From Flavobacteriaceae bacterium (GTDB taxonomy: Bacteria; Bacteroidota; Bacteroidia; Flavobacteriales; Flavobacteriaceae): a stretch of DNA of 5,854 nt. The position numbers and the translations under genes are program-made. Where the stretch lies: contig JAURFJ010000075.1 of assembly GCA_030834365.1 (NCBI GenBank), positions 1-5,854 of the forward strand, given 5' to 3'. Below the pieces are notes generated by a model. The model saw only the letters and a program-made list of their open reading frames with translations. It searched no databases and was not told the DNA's origin. This document shows, piece by piece, positions 1 through 5,854 of the stretch; the stretch's first letter is position 1; each line of letters begins with the position of its first letter.

Positions 1-140
1 AGCGCCTCAAAGACCACCTCAACCATGTACAGGGTGAGCAGCGCACGCATTCCGTAGAAGCTAAAGCGCTCCCACAGCTCGGCAAAAAAGAGGTAAAATA
101 ATCCCTTGGGGTGGCCCCAGGTGGTCGCTTTATCGGTCAT
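1..140 (-). CDS. POT/PTR-family peptide transporter, N-terminal fragment (cut by left window edge)
   Basis: This is the first 46 codons of a proton-coupled oligopeptide transporter (POT/PTR2, major facilitator superfamily), which in this family imports di- and tripeptides across the inner membrane. The ATG is at 140-138 and the frame is open to the edge. The peptide begins MTDKATTWGHPKGLFYLFFA and continues into ELWERFSFYGMRALLTLYM. It contains the POT signature ExxERFxYYG (E21, E24, R25, F26, Y29, G30) in the first transmembrane helix; family work assigns the E-E-R residues to proton coupling. The start lies 2 bases after the stop codon of the dipeptidyl peptidase IV gene (TAA, TC, ATG), with no Shine-Dalgarno-like sequence, so translational coupling in one operon is likely. 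The gene is too short to have appeared as an ORF call. The family is near certain from the motif; the exact substrate range cannot be read from this fragment. Confidence 0.9.
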   Translation of the reverse strand, partial: MTDKATTWGHPKGLFYLFFAELWERFSFYGMRALLTLYMVEVVFEA

Positions 141-142
141 GA

Positions 143-2290
143 TTACAGATTGTTAAGTATGAATTGCGTCATCTTGTTGTAGAGGTGTAGACGTGTATTG
201 CCTCCGTAAATGCCGTGATTGCGATCGGGATAAATCGCCCAATCGAAGGGCTTATTGGCCTGAATCAAAGCCTCAATCATGCGCATAGAATTCTGCACGT
301 GCACATTGTCGTCGGCACTTCCGTGAACCAGCAGGTAGCGGCCTTTGAGTAATTCAGGATAATTAAAGGGCGATTCATTGTCGTAGCCTTCGGGGTTTTC
401 GGCCGGAGTACGCAAAAATCGCTCGGTGTAGATGGTGTCGTAAAACCTCCAACTGGTAACCGGCGCCACAGCGATGGCCATTTCAAAGACTTGGTTACCC
501 TTGAGCAGGGCATTTGTGCTCATGTGTCCTCCAAAACTCCATCCCCAAATTCCGGTGCGGTTGGCATCTATGTAAGGTAATTCAGAGAGCTTCTGAGCCG
601 CCGCGATCTGATCTTCGGTCTCGAGCTTCACTAGATTAAGGTAGGTGACCTTCTTAAAGTCGCGGCCTTTGAATCCGGTTCCTCTCGGATCGACGCAGGC
701 AATCACATACCCCTGCTGAGCCAGCATCTGATGCCAGTAGTCGTTGGTACCCATCCAGCGGTCAGCCACCTGCTGTGAGCCGGGTCCAGAATATTGAAAC
801 ATGAGCAGTGGATACTTCTTGTTCGGATCAAAGTCGGCCGGGCGAATCATGTACATATTCAGCGAATTATTACCCACCCGAAGCGTGCCGTATTCTTTCG
901 GAGAAAGCACGTAGTTATCTAACTTCTTCAACAGTGACTTGTTGTCTTTAATGACGCTCAACACCTTGCCAGAACCCGGATCTCTCAGGCTGAATTCGGG
1001 CGGAGTGGTCGCGCTTTCATAGGTGGCGATGAAGTACGAATAATCGGCTGAAAACTGGGCGCTGTAGGTTCCGGCCTCCTCAGTAAGGCGGGTTTTGTAG
1101 CGTCCATTAGGGGCAATGCGGTACACGGCTCGTTCTATCGATGAAGGCTCGGTAGATTGATAAAATAGGCGCTTTCGCTTGGCGTCGTAACCGTAGAAGG
1201 CGGTAACCTCGTAGTCGCCTGAGGTGAGCTGTTTTTTGAGTGATCCGTCAGCATTGTAGAGGTACAGATGGTTGTACCCGTCGGCCTCGCTCGTCCATAT
1301 AAAGTCATCGTTTTCTAGAAAGGTCAGGTTGTCGTGAATATCGACATAAGCCTCGTCTTTCTCCTCGAGTAGCACACTAGAAGCCGATGTTTTGAGATCA
1401 ATCTCGTGTAGCATCAGGTGATTCTGGTGACGGTTGAGCGTCTGCACCACCATCTTGTTAGCGTCGTTTTTGGCATAGATGCGCATCGTGTATTCCTGAG
1501 GCTCCATGTTTGCCTTCTGATCCGATCCGCTCTTAAGGTCAATAAAGTGCACAGCAACCTCGGCATTCTTTTCTCCGGCCTTTGGATACTTAAATCGGTA
1601 CTGATAAGGGTACAGGTTTTGGCCGTAAACATCCATAGAAAACTCGGGCACTTCAGACTCGTCAAACTTCAGGTATGTGATGTGCGATCCACTGGCGTTG
1701 AATTCGTAAGCCCGAACCAGCGAAAACTCTTCTTCGTATACCCAATCAGAATGGCCATTGATGATACTGCCTTCGAGTCCGTCAAAAGTTAATTGCTTAG
1801 TGCTTTGGGTCTGTAAATCAAATAAATAAAGATTATTGTCTTTTACGTAGGCCAGCTCTTTTCCGTTAGGAGAAAAAGACGGAACCTTAATTTTTTCATC
1901 AGCCACCTTTGTTAGCTGTCTCGAGTTGCGGTCATAGACATAGTAAATGGCCTCTGAAGAACGTCTGAAAATAGGGGTGCGCTGGGTCGTGACAAGAATC
2001 TTAGATTCGTCTTGGTTAAAGGCATACGAGCTAAATCGCGGAACCTCTGTTCCTGAAGACAACACTACTCCTTGCTTACTCATACTCTTATAGTCGTAGG
2101 CTACTATTTGGCTTTGGCCGTCTTTGTATTCTAGAGTGGTGTAGCGTTCTCCAGATTGAAGCGAACGAAGCGAGGCAATACCATCGGTTGAAAAGGCTCC
2201 CGACCAAATTTCTTCAAGCGTGATTTGCTGCTGTTGGGCGCTTAGGCCCAATGTGACACTCAACAAACAGAGCGCGATGAATTTTTTCAT
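143..2290 (-). CDS. dpp4: Secreted dipeptidyl peptidase IV (S9B serine peptidase)
   Basis: This 715-residue enzyme should remove N-terminal X-Pro (or X-Ala) dipeptides from oligopeptides outside the cytoplasm. Residues 1-18 are a Sec signal peptide (KK, hydrophobic core, then GLSA) with likely cleavage before Q19, so the ATG at 2290-2288 fits. A beta-propeller covers roughly residues 40-460 and the alpha/beta-hydrolase domain roughly 470-715. The triad is S585 (GWSFGG), D660 (GSADDNVH) and H692 (DRNHGIYGG). Matched by eye to human DPP IV, E187/E188 in DWVYEEEF and R109 in FRRSS would bind the substrate N-terminus, Y500 (QYSGPGSQQV) forms the oxyanion hole, and W614, Y617, Y621 and V663 line the proline pocket. 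All key residues are present and the length suits bacterial DPP IV. The N-terminal Glu pair separates it from S9A prolyl oligopeptidases and most other S9 peptidases. It is followed by a peptide transporter gene after 2 bases. Confidence 0.95.
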   Translation of the reverse strand: MKKFIALCLLSVTLGLSAQQQQITLEEIWSGAFSTDGIASLRSLQSGERYTTLEYKDGQSQIVAYDYKSMSKQGVVLSSGTEVPRFSSYAFNQDESKILVTTQRTPIFRRSSEAIYYVYDRNSRQLTKVADEKIKVPSFSPNGKELAYVKDNNLYLFDLQTQSTKQLTFDGLEGSIINGHSDWVYEEEFSLVRAYEFNASGSHITYLKFDESEVPEFSMDVYGQNLYPYQYRFKYPKAGEKNAEVAVHFIDLKSGSDQKANMEPQEYTMRIYAKNDANKMVVQTLNRHQNHLMLHEIDLKTSASSVLLEEKDEAYVDIHDNLTFLENDDFIWTSEADGYNHLYLYNADGSLKKQLTSGDYEVTAFYGYDAKRKRLFYQSTEPSSIERAVYRIAPNGRYKTRLTEEAGTYSAQFSADYSYFIATYESATTPPEFSLRDPGSGKVLSVIKDNKSLLKKLDNYVLSPKEYGTLRVGNNSLNMYMIRPADFDPNKKYPLLMFQYSGPGSQQVADRWMGTNDYWHQMLAQQGYVIACVDPRGTGFKGRDFKKVTYLNLVKLETEDQIAAAQKLSELPYIDANRTGIWGWSFGGHMSTNALLKGNQVFEMAIAVAPVTSWRFYDTIYTERFLRTPAENPEGYDNESPFNYPELLKGRYLLVHGSADDNVHVQNSMRMIEALIQANKPFDWAIYPDRNHGIYGGNTRLHLYNKMTQFILNNL

Positions 2291-2313
2291 GTATACAGAA
2301 CTTATAAGAGCGT

Positions 2314-2345
2314 CAAGTTTACTAATTAATTTCGAGAATGTGAAA
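2314..2345 (-). promoter_or_regulatory. Candidate Bacteroidota-type promoter for the dpp4-transporter operon
   Basis: On the minus strand TAAACTTG (2321-2314) matches the Bacteroidota -7 consensus TAnnTTTG with one mismatch. TTTC (2345-2342) lies 20 bases upstream and resembles the TTTG -33 element. The box ends 23 bases before the dpp4 ATG, which would give a leader of roughly 15-18 nt. The elements are degenerate and the region is AT-rich, so a chance match is possible. Confidence 0.4.
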
Positions 2346-2367
2346 GCAGGCCTTATGCGTATCTTTG
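2338..2367 (+). promoter_or_regulatory. Candidate Bacteroidota-type promoter for the HMG-CoA reductase-kinase operon
   Basis: TATCTTTG at 2360-2367 is a perfect match to the Bacteroidota -7 element TAnnTTTG, which is recognised by the primary sigma factor of this phylum. It ends 16 bases before the reductase ATG, so the leader would be only about 10 nt. At the expected -33 position (2338-2340, 19 bases upstream) the sequence is ATG rather than TTG, so the upstream element is weak. It lies back to back with the candidate minus-strand promoter in the same 93-bp gap. Confidence 0.5.
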
Positions 2368-2383
2368 AGCAGAAGATCTGTTC

Positions 2384-3691
2384 ATGAAAGAGATGGTAAG
2401 CGGCTTTTCAAAGAAAACGAAGGCAGAAAAGGCCCAGTGGGTGGCCGAAACCTTTGCCAGTGACCCTGCACAGACCCTTGAGGTGTTCAAGATCTATAAC
2501 CATTCGAACCCCTCAGTTCAAGAGCTACACGATGAGTTCATCGAAAACACCTTAGCCAACTATTACCTGCCTTTCGCGATTGCGCCCAACTTTTTGATTG
2601 ACCAAAAGGTCTACGCCATTCCGATGGTGATTGAAGAGAGCTCAGTGGTGGCTGCCGCCAGCAAGGCCGCAAAGTTCTGGGCCGATAAGGGCGGATTTCA
2701 TACCCAAATTGTTGGCACCGAAAAAGTCGGCCATGTGCACCTAAATTACTTTGGCCCAGCTGAAAAACTATTTGCCTTCTTCGAGCAGCATCGCGCCGCC
2801 TTTGAAACTGCGCTTAAGCCGCTTAGCGCGAGCATGGAAAAGCGCGGAGGAGGAATCCGCTCATTGCAACTTGTCGACAACACCCATAAACTTGAAGGAT
2901 ATTACCACATCGCACTCAGTTTTGAAACTAGAGATGCCATGGGTGCTAACTTTATCAATTCATGCCTTGAACAGCTAGCCCAAGATTTCAGGACAAGGGC
3001 TAACGAGGCCTTTTTAGCTGACGAGGCTCCAGAGGTAGTCATGAGCATATTAAGCAATTACGTGCCCAACTGCACCGTAAGGGCATGGGTAAGCTGCCCC
3101 ATAGATCAGCTAGCCTACGAGGGGGTAGACGGGCACACTTTCGCCAAAAAATTCTGCAGGGCAGTGGCTATTGCACAAGTAGAGCCTTATCGGGCGGTCA
3201 CGCATAATAAGGGAATCATGAACGGAATCGATGCCGTAGTGATTGCCAGTGGAAACGATTTCAGAGCCGTCGAAGCCGGAGTTCATGCCTATGCTAGTCG
3301 TGACGGACAATACCGATCACTTACCAAGGCTTTCATAACCGACGCCCAAGAGCTACACTTTGAACTAGAGGTTCCACTCGCACTGGGTACCGTAGGCGGG
3401 CTCACCGGGCTACACCCTTTGGTGAAGCAGGCCCTAGACATCCTAGGCCAACCCTCGGCAGAAGATCTGATGCGCATCACCGCAGTAGCTGGACTAGCTC
3501 AGAACTTTGCCGCTGTGAGTTCACTGGTAACCACCGGAATTCAGAAGGGACACATGAAAATGCATCTGCTTAATCTGCTCAATGCAGAGGGAGCAAGTAG
3601 CGCAGAAAAAGAAACACTGTCAGCCTATTTTAGCAATAAAACCGTAAGTAGTGCAGCGGTTAAACAGGCACTTAATCAGTTGCGCAAATGA
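2384..3691 (+). CDS. mvaA: Class II hydroxymethylglutaryl-CoA reductase
   Basis: This 435-residue cytosolic enzyme interconverts HMG-CoA and mevalonate with NAD(P)H. It is class II (Pseudomonas mevalonii type), with no membrane segment. The catalytic residues are all visible: E85 in PMVIEESSVVAAAS, K276 in THNKGIMNGIDA, D292 in GNDFRAVEAG, and H390 on the C-terminal flap GIQKGHMKMHLLN. The nucleotide-binding DAMGAN lies at 184-189. Databases often call this family 'degradative' after the Pseudomonas enzyme. Here the downstream overlapping GHMP kinase, and the use of the mevalonate route by many Flavobacteriia, argue for the biosynthetic direction (inference). The start is ambiguous: the ATG at 2384 has a purine-rich AGAAGA 7 bases upstream, while a second ATG at 2393 (residue 4, MVSGFSKK) would match how many homologues begin. 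It shares ATGA (3688-3691) with the next gene, so the two are translationally coupled. Confidence 0.96.
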   Translation: MKEMVSGFSKKTKAEKAQWVAETFASDPAQTLEVFKIYNHSNPSVQELHDEFIENTLANYYLPFAIAPNFLIDQKVYAIPMVIEESSVVAAASKAAKFWADKGGFHTQIVGTEKVGHVHLNYFGPAEKLFAFFEQHRAAFETALKPLSASMEKRGGGIRSLQLVDNTHKLEGYYHIALSFETRDAMGANFINSCLEQLAQDFRTRANEAFLADEAPEVVMSILSNYVPNCTVRAWVSCPIDQLAYEGVDGHTFAKKFCRAVAIAQVEPYRAVTHNKGIMNGIDAVVIASGNDFRAVEAGVHAYASRDGQYRSLTKAFITDAQELHFELEVPLALGTVGGLTGLHPLVKQALDILGQPSAEDLMRITAVAGLAQNFAAVSSLVTTGIQKGHMKMHLLNLLNAEGASSAEKETLSAYFSNKTVSSAAVKQALNQLRK

Positions 3692-4590
3692 GCGGAACCC
3701 GCACGATCTACAAGCACGGTAAACTGCTCATCACAGGAGAGTACGCCGTCTTAGACGGAGCACTTTCACTAGCACTGCCCACCAAACTGGGGCAGCGATT
3801 CGAATTCTCTTCTATAGATAAACCCGAAATTAGGTGGCAATCGGTTGACCACAAAGGCCAGGTCTGGTTCGAAGACCGCCTTGAATTGAAACGCTTTATA
3901 AGTGCACTCCCTAGCGAAACCGCACAAACGCTGACCCAACTTTTCACGGCTATTCGTCTTTTAAACCCTAAGGCTTTCACCAGTGGGTGGGCCATAAAAG
4001 CGACGCTAGAATTTGATCGAAACTGGGGGCTGGGATCCTCTTCAACCCTGATCAGCGCATTGGCCGATTTTTTTGAGATAGACCCCTACGCTCTCTTAGC
4101 TCAAAGCTTTGGTGGAAGCGGATACGATATCGCCTGTGCCGATGCAGAAGGGCCTATCTTATACAGCAACGATTCGGCTAGGCCTACCGTTAAAACGGTG
4201 CATTTCAACCCTTCATTTAGCGAAGAGCTCTACCTGGTCTACCTGAATCAAAAGATGAATAGCCGAGAAGCCATTAAGCACTACAACGACCAACCTAAGA
4301 CCCCCGAACTTATAGCACAAGTGTCGACTCTTACACAAGAACTTATAGCGGCCGACAGCCTCGAGGCGTTTGAGGCGGTTATGGATACCCACGAACGCCT
4401 CATAGGCCAGCAGCTTGGTATGCAACCCATAGGTCAAACCCTTTTCGAGGATTTGCCAGGGGTATTTAGCTCGCTGGGTGCTTGGGGAGGCGACTTCGCC
4501 CTATTTAGCCGAAAAGAAAATATCCCTTCTCTGAAAGAAAAGGGATATTCAACTATACTCGGCTTAACTGAGCTATGCAAGCTCAGCTAG
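3688..4590 (+). CDS. GYDIA-family GHMP kinase, probable mevalonate-pathway kinase
   Basis: This 300-residue protein of the galactokinase/homoserine/mevalonate/phosphomevalonate kinase superfamily should transfer phosphate from ATP to a small alcohol or phosphate acceptor in the cytoplasm. Motif 1 is GKLLITGEYAVLDGA (11-25). The ATP-binding loop is WGLGSSSTLISAL (113-125). GGSGYDIACADAEG (142-155) contains the family-defining GYDIA, with D147 at the place of the catalytic Asp of mevalonate and phosphomevalonate kinases. A late glycine-rich motif GAWGGDF (264-270) corresponds to GHMP motif 3. GEYAVLDG resembles phosphomevalonate kinases slightly more than mevalonate kinases, but the protein is shorter than typical phosphomevalonate kinases, so I do not assign the substrate. 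The start ATG overlaps the reductase stop (ATGA), so the two are made together and mevalonate or mevalonate 5-phosphate is the natural candidate acceptor. Its last codons contain a hairpin that appears to serve the opposing gene. Confidence 0.9.
   Translation: MSGTRTIYKHGKLLITGEYAVLDGALSLALPTKLGQRFEFSSIDKPEIRWQSVDHKGQVWFEDRLELKRFISALPSETAQTLTQLFTAIRLLNPKAFTSGWAIKATLEFDRNWGLGSSSTLISALADFFEIDPYALLAQSFGGSGYDIACADAEGPILYSNDSARPTVKTVHFNPSFSEELYLVYLNQKMNSREAIKHYNDQPKTPELIAQVSTLTQELIAADSLEAFEAVMDTHERLIGQQLGMQPIGQTLFEDLPGVFSSLGAWGGDFALFSRKENIPSLKEKGYSTILGLTELCKLS
4511..4549 (-). terminator. Intrinsic terminator of the ppiD-like gene, inside the kinase CDS
   Basis: A perfect 10-bp inverted repeat pairs AATATCCCTT (4519-4528) with AAGGGATATT (4540-4549); after one mismatch, three more pairs close an inner GAA loop. 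Read on the minus strand, the stem runs directly into TTTTCTTTTC (4520-4511), the T-rich tail of a rho-independent terminator. On the plus strand the A-rich tract precedes the stem and no T run follows, so it serves the minus strand. It begins 55 bases beyond the ppiD-like stop codon and lies wholly within the 3' end of the kinase gene, encoding roughly residues 275-288. Confidence 0.65.
4568..4586 (+). terminator. Weak hairpin at the kinase stop codon, possible plus-strand transcript end
   Basis: CTGAGCT (4568-4574) pairs perfectly with AGCTCAG (4580-4586) around the 5-base loop ATGCA, ending 4 bases before the last base of the kinase stop codon. The following sequence, CTAGATAGCTTGTTCTCTT, is only moderately T-rich. 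As a classical intrinsic terminator it is therefore weak, though it could stabilise the 3' end of the reductase-kinase mRNA. No better plus-strand terminator is visible near the kinase stop. Confidence 0.3.
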
Positions 4591-4603
4591 ATAGCTTGTT
4601 CTC

Positions 4604-5854
4604 TTAGTAAATAATCGCTCTGTTGTCAACGATTTTAGCGGCTTTCTTAAGCGCCTCATAAGCCGACTGCGATCCTTGGGCAACGCGCTCTTCAGCAATT
4701 GAACGCGCATAAGGTTCAATAACCGGAAGCTCCATCGCAGGCGTTTTAGCCGTAACACGTACCTTGTAGATACCCTGGCCACCTTTGAGCCACTGAGACT
4801 CTTCTTGCTCTTGAAGCGTTAAGGCTTTACCCACCACAAAAGGTTCGGTTCCTATTCCTGGAATCACGCTGGCATCGGTACTCAATGCACTGGCTGTGCC
4901 AGACTGAACCTGCGAAAGGGCTGACGCAGCCTCCCAGCTTTGACCAGCATTCTGCTTGATCAGAAGGGCCGCCTTTTTCTCATCTCTGATTTGAGCGATC
5001 ACGAGCGGAGAAACGTCTTCTGGCGACTGTAAGCCCTCCTTGCGCTGTTTTACCACTTGAGCAATGACGTATCCGTCGGCTACATCAAATCTTCGAATGT
5101 CTCCGATCTTGGTTTGGCCGTCAAAAGCCCACTTAACTATGCTGCGCTGCGAGCCTAATACCGGAAGGTTCTCGGTAAACGCTTTAAGCTTGGTAATCGG
5201 ATTAAAGGAGTACCCCATATCTTGAGCAATGAGCGGAAACTGCTTCCAGTCGCTGTCTTTAGCCTTCATTTCAAAAGTGGTCGCATCGGTGTAGAGCTTG
5301 TTGATGGTAGTCTCCGAAGGCTCTATGTTGCGCACTAAGGTAGCCACCTGATACACGTCTCTCTTGTCTTCAACTTTCACCACGTGAAAACCGAAAGAGG
5401 TCTCCACTAGGCCAATAGCACCTATTGGGTTGGAGAAGGCGTAGTCGTTAAAGGCGTCAACCATATCTCCGTTTAAGAAGTACCCAAGATCTCCTCCTCT
5501 ACTGGCGGTAGGGCCGTCAGACTCTTCGGTTGCTAACTGAGCGAAGGCTACTTCTGAACCACGGGCCTTAGCTAATAGTTCACGCGCCTTGGTACGGGCT
5601 TCTTCTTTGGTTCTAGTAATAGTAGAGGCGGCACGCTCAGCGCCCTCATAAGCCACCAAAATGTGGCGGGCACGAACGCTCCCATCTTTAGAATATCCCA
5701 TTAGTCGGCTTACTTTATAAGCATCGCCGTGTTTATAGGGTCCATACGATTCACCTATAGCTAAACTCGTGATGCTGTCGGCGTGTTCTACCGGTAGCTG
5801 ATTACGCGGACGGGGAACCGAGTCGTAAGCCACATCTGAATAACGGCTTAAGAA
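4604..5854 (-). CDS. ppiD: PpiD-like parvulin peptidyl-prolyl isomerase, C-terminal part (cut by right window edge)
   Basis: This is the C-terminal 416 residues of a parvulin-type prolyl isomerase/chaperone that assists folding of exported proteins. The frame stays open to the window edge. The GTG at 5833 is probably an internal Val, because in-frame codons upstream read FLSRYSD, so the true start lies outside. Counting from that Val, the parvulin (PPIC) domain spans about 54-155: RARHILV with H57, FAQLATEESDGPTASRGGDLGYF, then GLVETSFGFHVVKV with H150. About 255 residues follow, including SIVKWAFDGQTKIGDIRRF and GYVIAQVV, which resemble a degenerate second SurA/PpiD-like segment. One canonical parvulin domain followed by a long C-terminal region fits PpiD better than SurA, which has two parvulin domains and a short tail. 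The expected N-terminal membrane anchor and SurA_N-like domain cannot be seen here. It converges on the kinase gene with 13 bases between stops. Confidence 0.88.
   Translation of the reverse strand, partial: FLSRYSDVAYDSVPRPRNQLPVEHADSITSLAIGESYGPYKHGDAYKVSRLMGYSKDGSVRARHILVAYEGAERAASTITRTKEEARTKARELLAKARGSEVAFAQLATEESDGPTASRGGDLGYFLNGDMVDAFNDYAFSNPIGAIGLVETSFGFHVVKVEDKRDVYQVATLVRNIEPSETTINKLYTDATTFEMKAKDSDWKQFPLIAQDMGYSFNPITKLKAFTENLPVLGSQRSIVKWAFDGQTKIGDIRRFDVADGYVIAQVVKQRKEGLQSPEDVSPLVIAQIRDEKKAALLIKQNAGQSWEAASALSQVQSGTASALSTDASVIPGIGTEPFVVGKALTLQEQEESQWLKGGQGIYKVRVTAKTPAMELPVIEPYARSIAEERVAQGSQSAYEALKKAAKIVDNRAIIY

Noticed and set aside
277..513. Short minus-strand frame overlapping the catalytic end of dpp4
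   Set aside because: It is an out-of-frame reading of the conserved hydrolase domain. It shows no independent coding signal.
1418..1792. A 124-residue open frame on the plus strand inside dpp4
   Set aside because: It lies fully antisense to a gene with an intact catalytic triad and continuous homology. Its translation shows no recognisable domain and it has no promoter-like sequence, so it is a shadow frame.
2291..2331. Small palindromes GTATAC, CTTATAAG and AATTAATT as possible operators
   Set aside because: They are 6-8 bp, AT-rich, mutually unrelated and expected by chance in a promoter region. There is no repeated half-site to suggest a regulator.
5831..5833. GTG as the start of the ppiD-like protein
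   Set aside because: The frame is open upstream to the window edge (FLSRYSD). A protein starting here would lack the signal or membrane anchor expected of the family, so GTG is most likely an internal valine.
1..5854. A novel defence, mobile or biosynthetic system
   Set aside because: Every substantial stretch is explained by recognised housekeeping or nutrient-uptake genes. I found no repeats, integrase, toxin-antitoxin pair, or unassigned gene that would support such a claim.

Overview
This window looks like an ordinary, gene-dense chromosomal segment from a member of the Bacteroidota, most likely a Flavobacteriales-type bacterium of moderate GC content. Three things suggest this. The proteins are of types typical of that group: an S9 dipeptidyl peptidase IV close to the Porphyromonas enzyme, a class II HMG-CoA reductase paired with a GYDIA-type GHMP kinase, and a PpiD-like folding factor. 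The starts lack clear Shine-Dalgarno sequences. The one sizeable intergenic gap carries a perfect match to the Bacteroidota promoter element TAnnTTTG. I see no mobile element, phage gene, CRISPR array, tRNA or rRNA.

Layout, left to right. (1) Positions 1-140, minus strand: the first 46 codons of a POT/PTR proton-coupled oligopeptide transporter, cut by the left edge. (2) 143-2290, minus strand: a complete secreted dipeptidyl peptidase IV, transcribed first and ending only 2 bases before the transporter start. (3) 2291-2383: a 93-bp divergent promoter region. (4) 2384-3691, plus strand: class II HMG-CoA reductase. (5) 3688-4590, plus strand: a GYDIA-family GHMP kinase that overlaps the reductase by an ATGA junction. 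(6) 4604-5854, minus strand: the C-terminal part of a PpiD-like peptidyl-prolyl isomerase, cut by the right edge and converging on the kinase with 13 bases between stop codons. Its likely intrinsic terminator lies inside the 3' end of the kinase gene.

The genes form three units. The minus-strand peptidase-transporter pair should release X-Pro or X-Ala dipeptides outside the cytoplasm and import di- and tripeptides. The plus-strand pair should work in mevalonate synthesis and phosphorylation for isoprenoids. The PpiD-like protein should assist folding of exported proteins and is a separate convergent unit.

No undescribed system is evident. The points most worth a second look are the undefined substrate of the GYDIA kinase, the terminator embedded in the opposing coding sequence, and the tight peptidase-transporter coupling.
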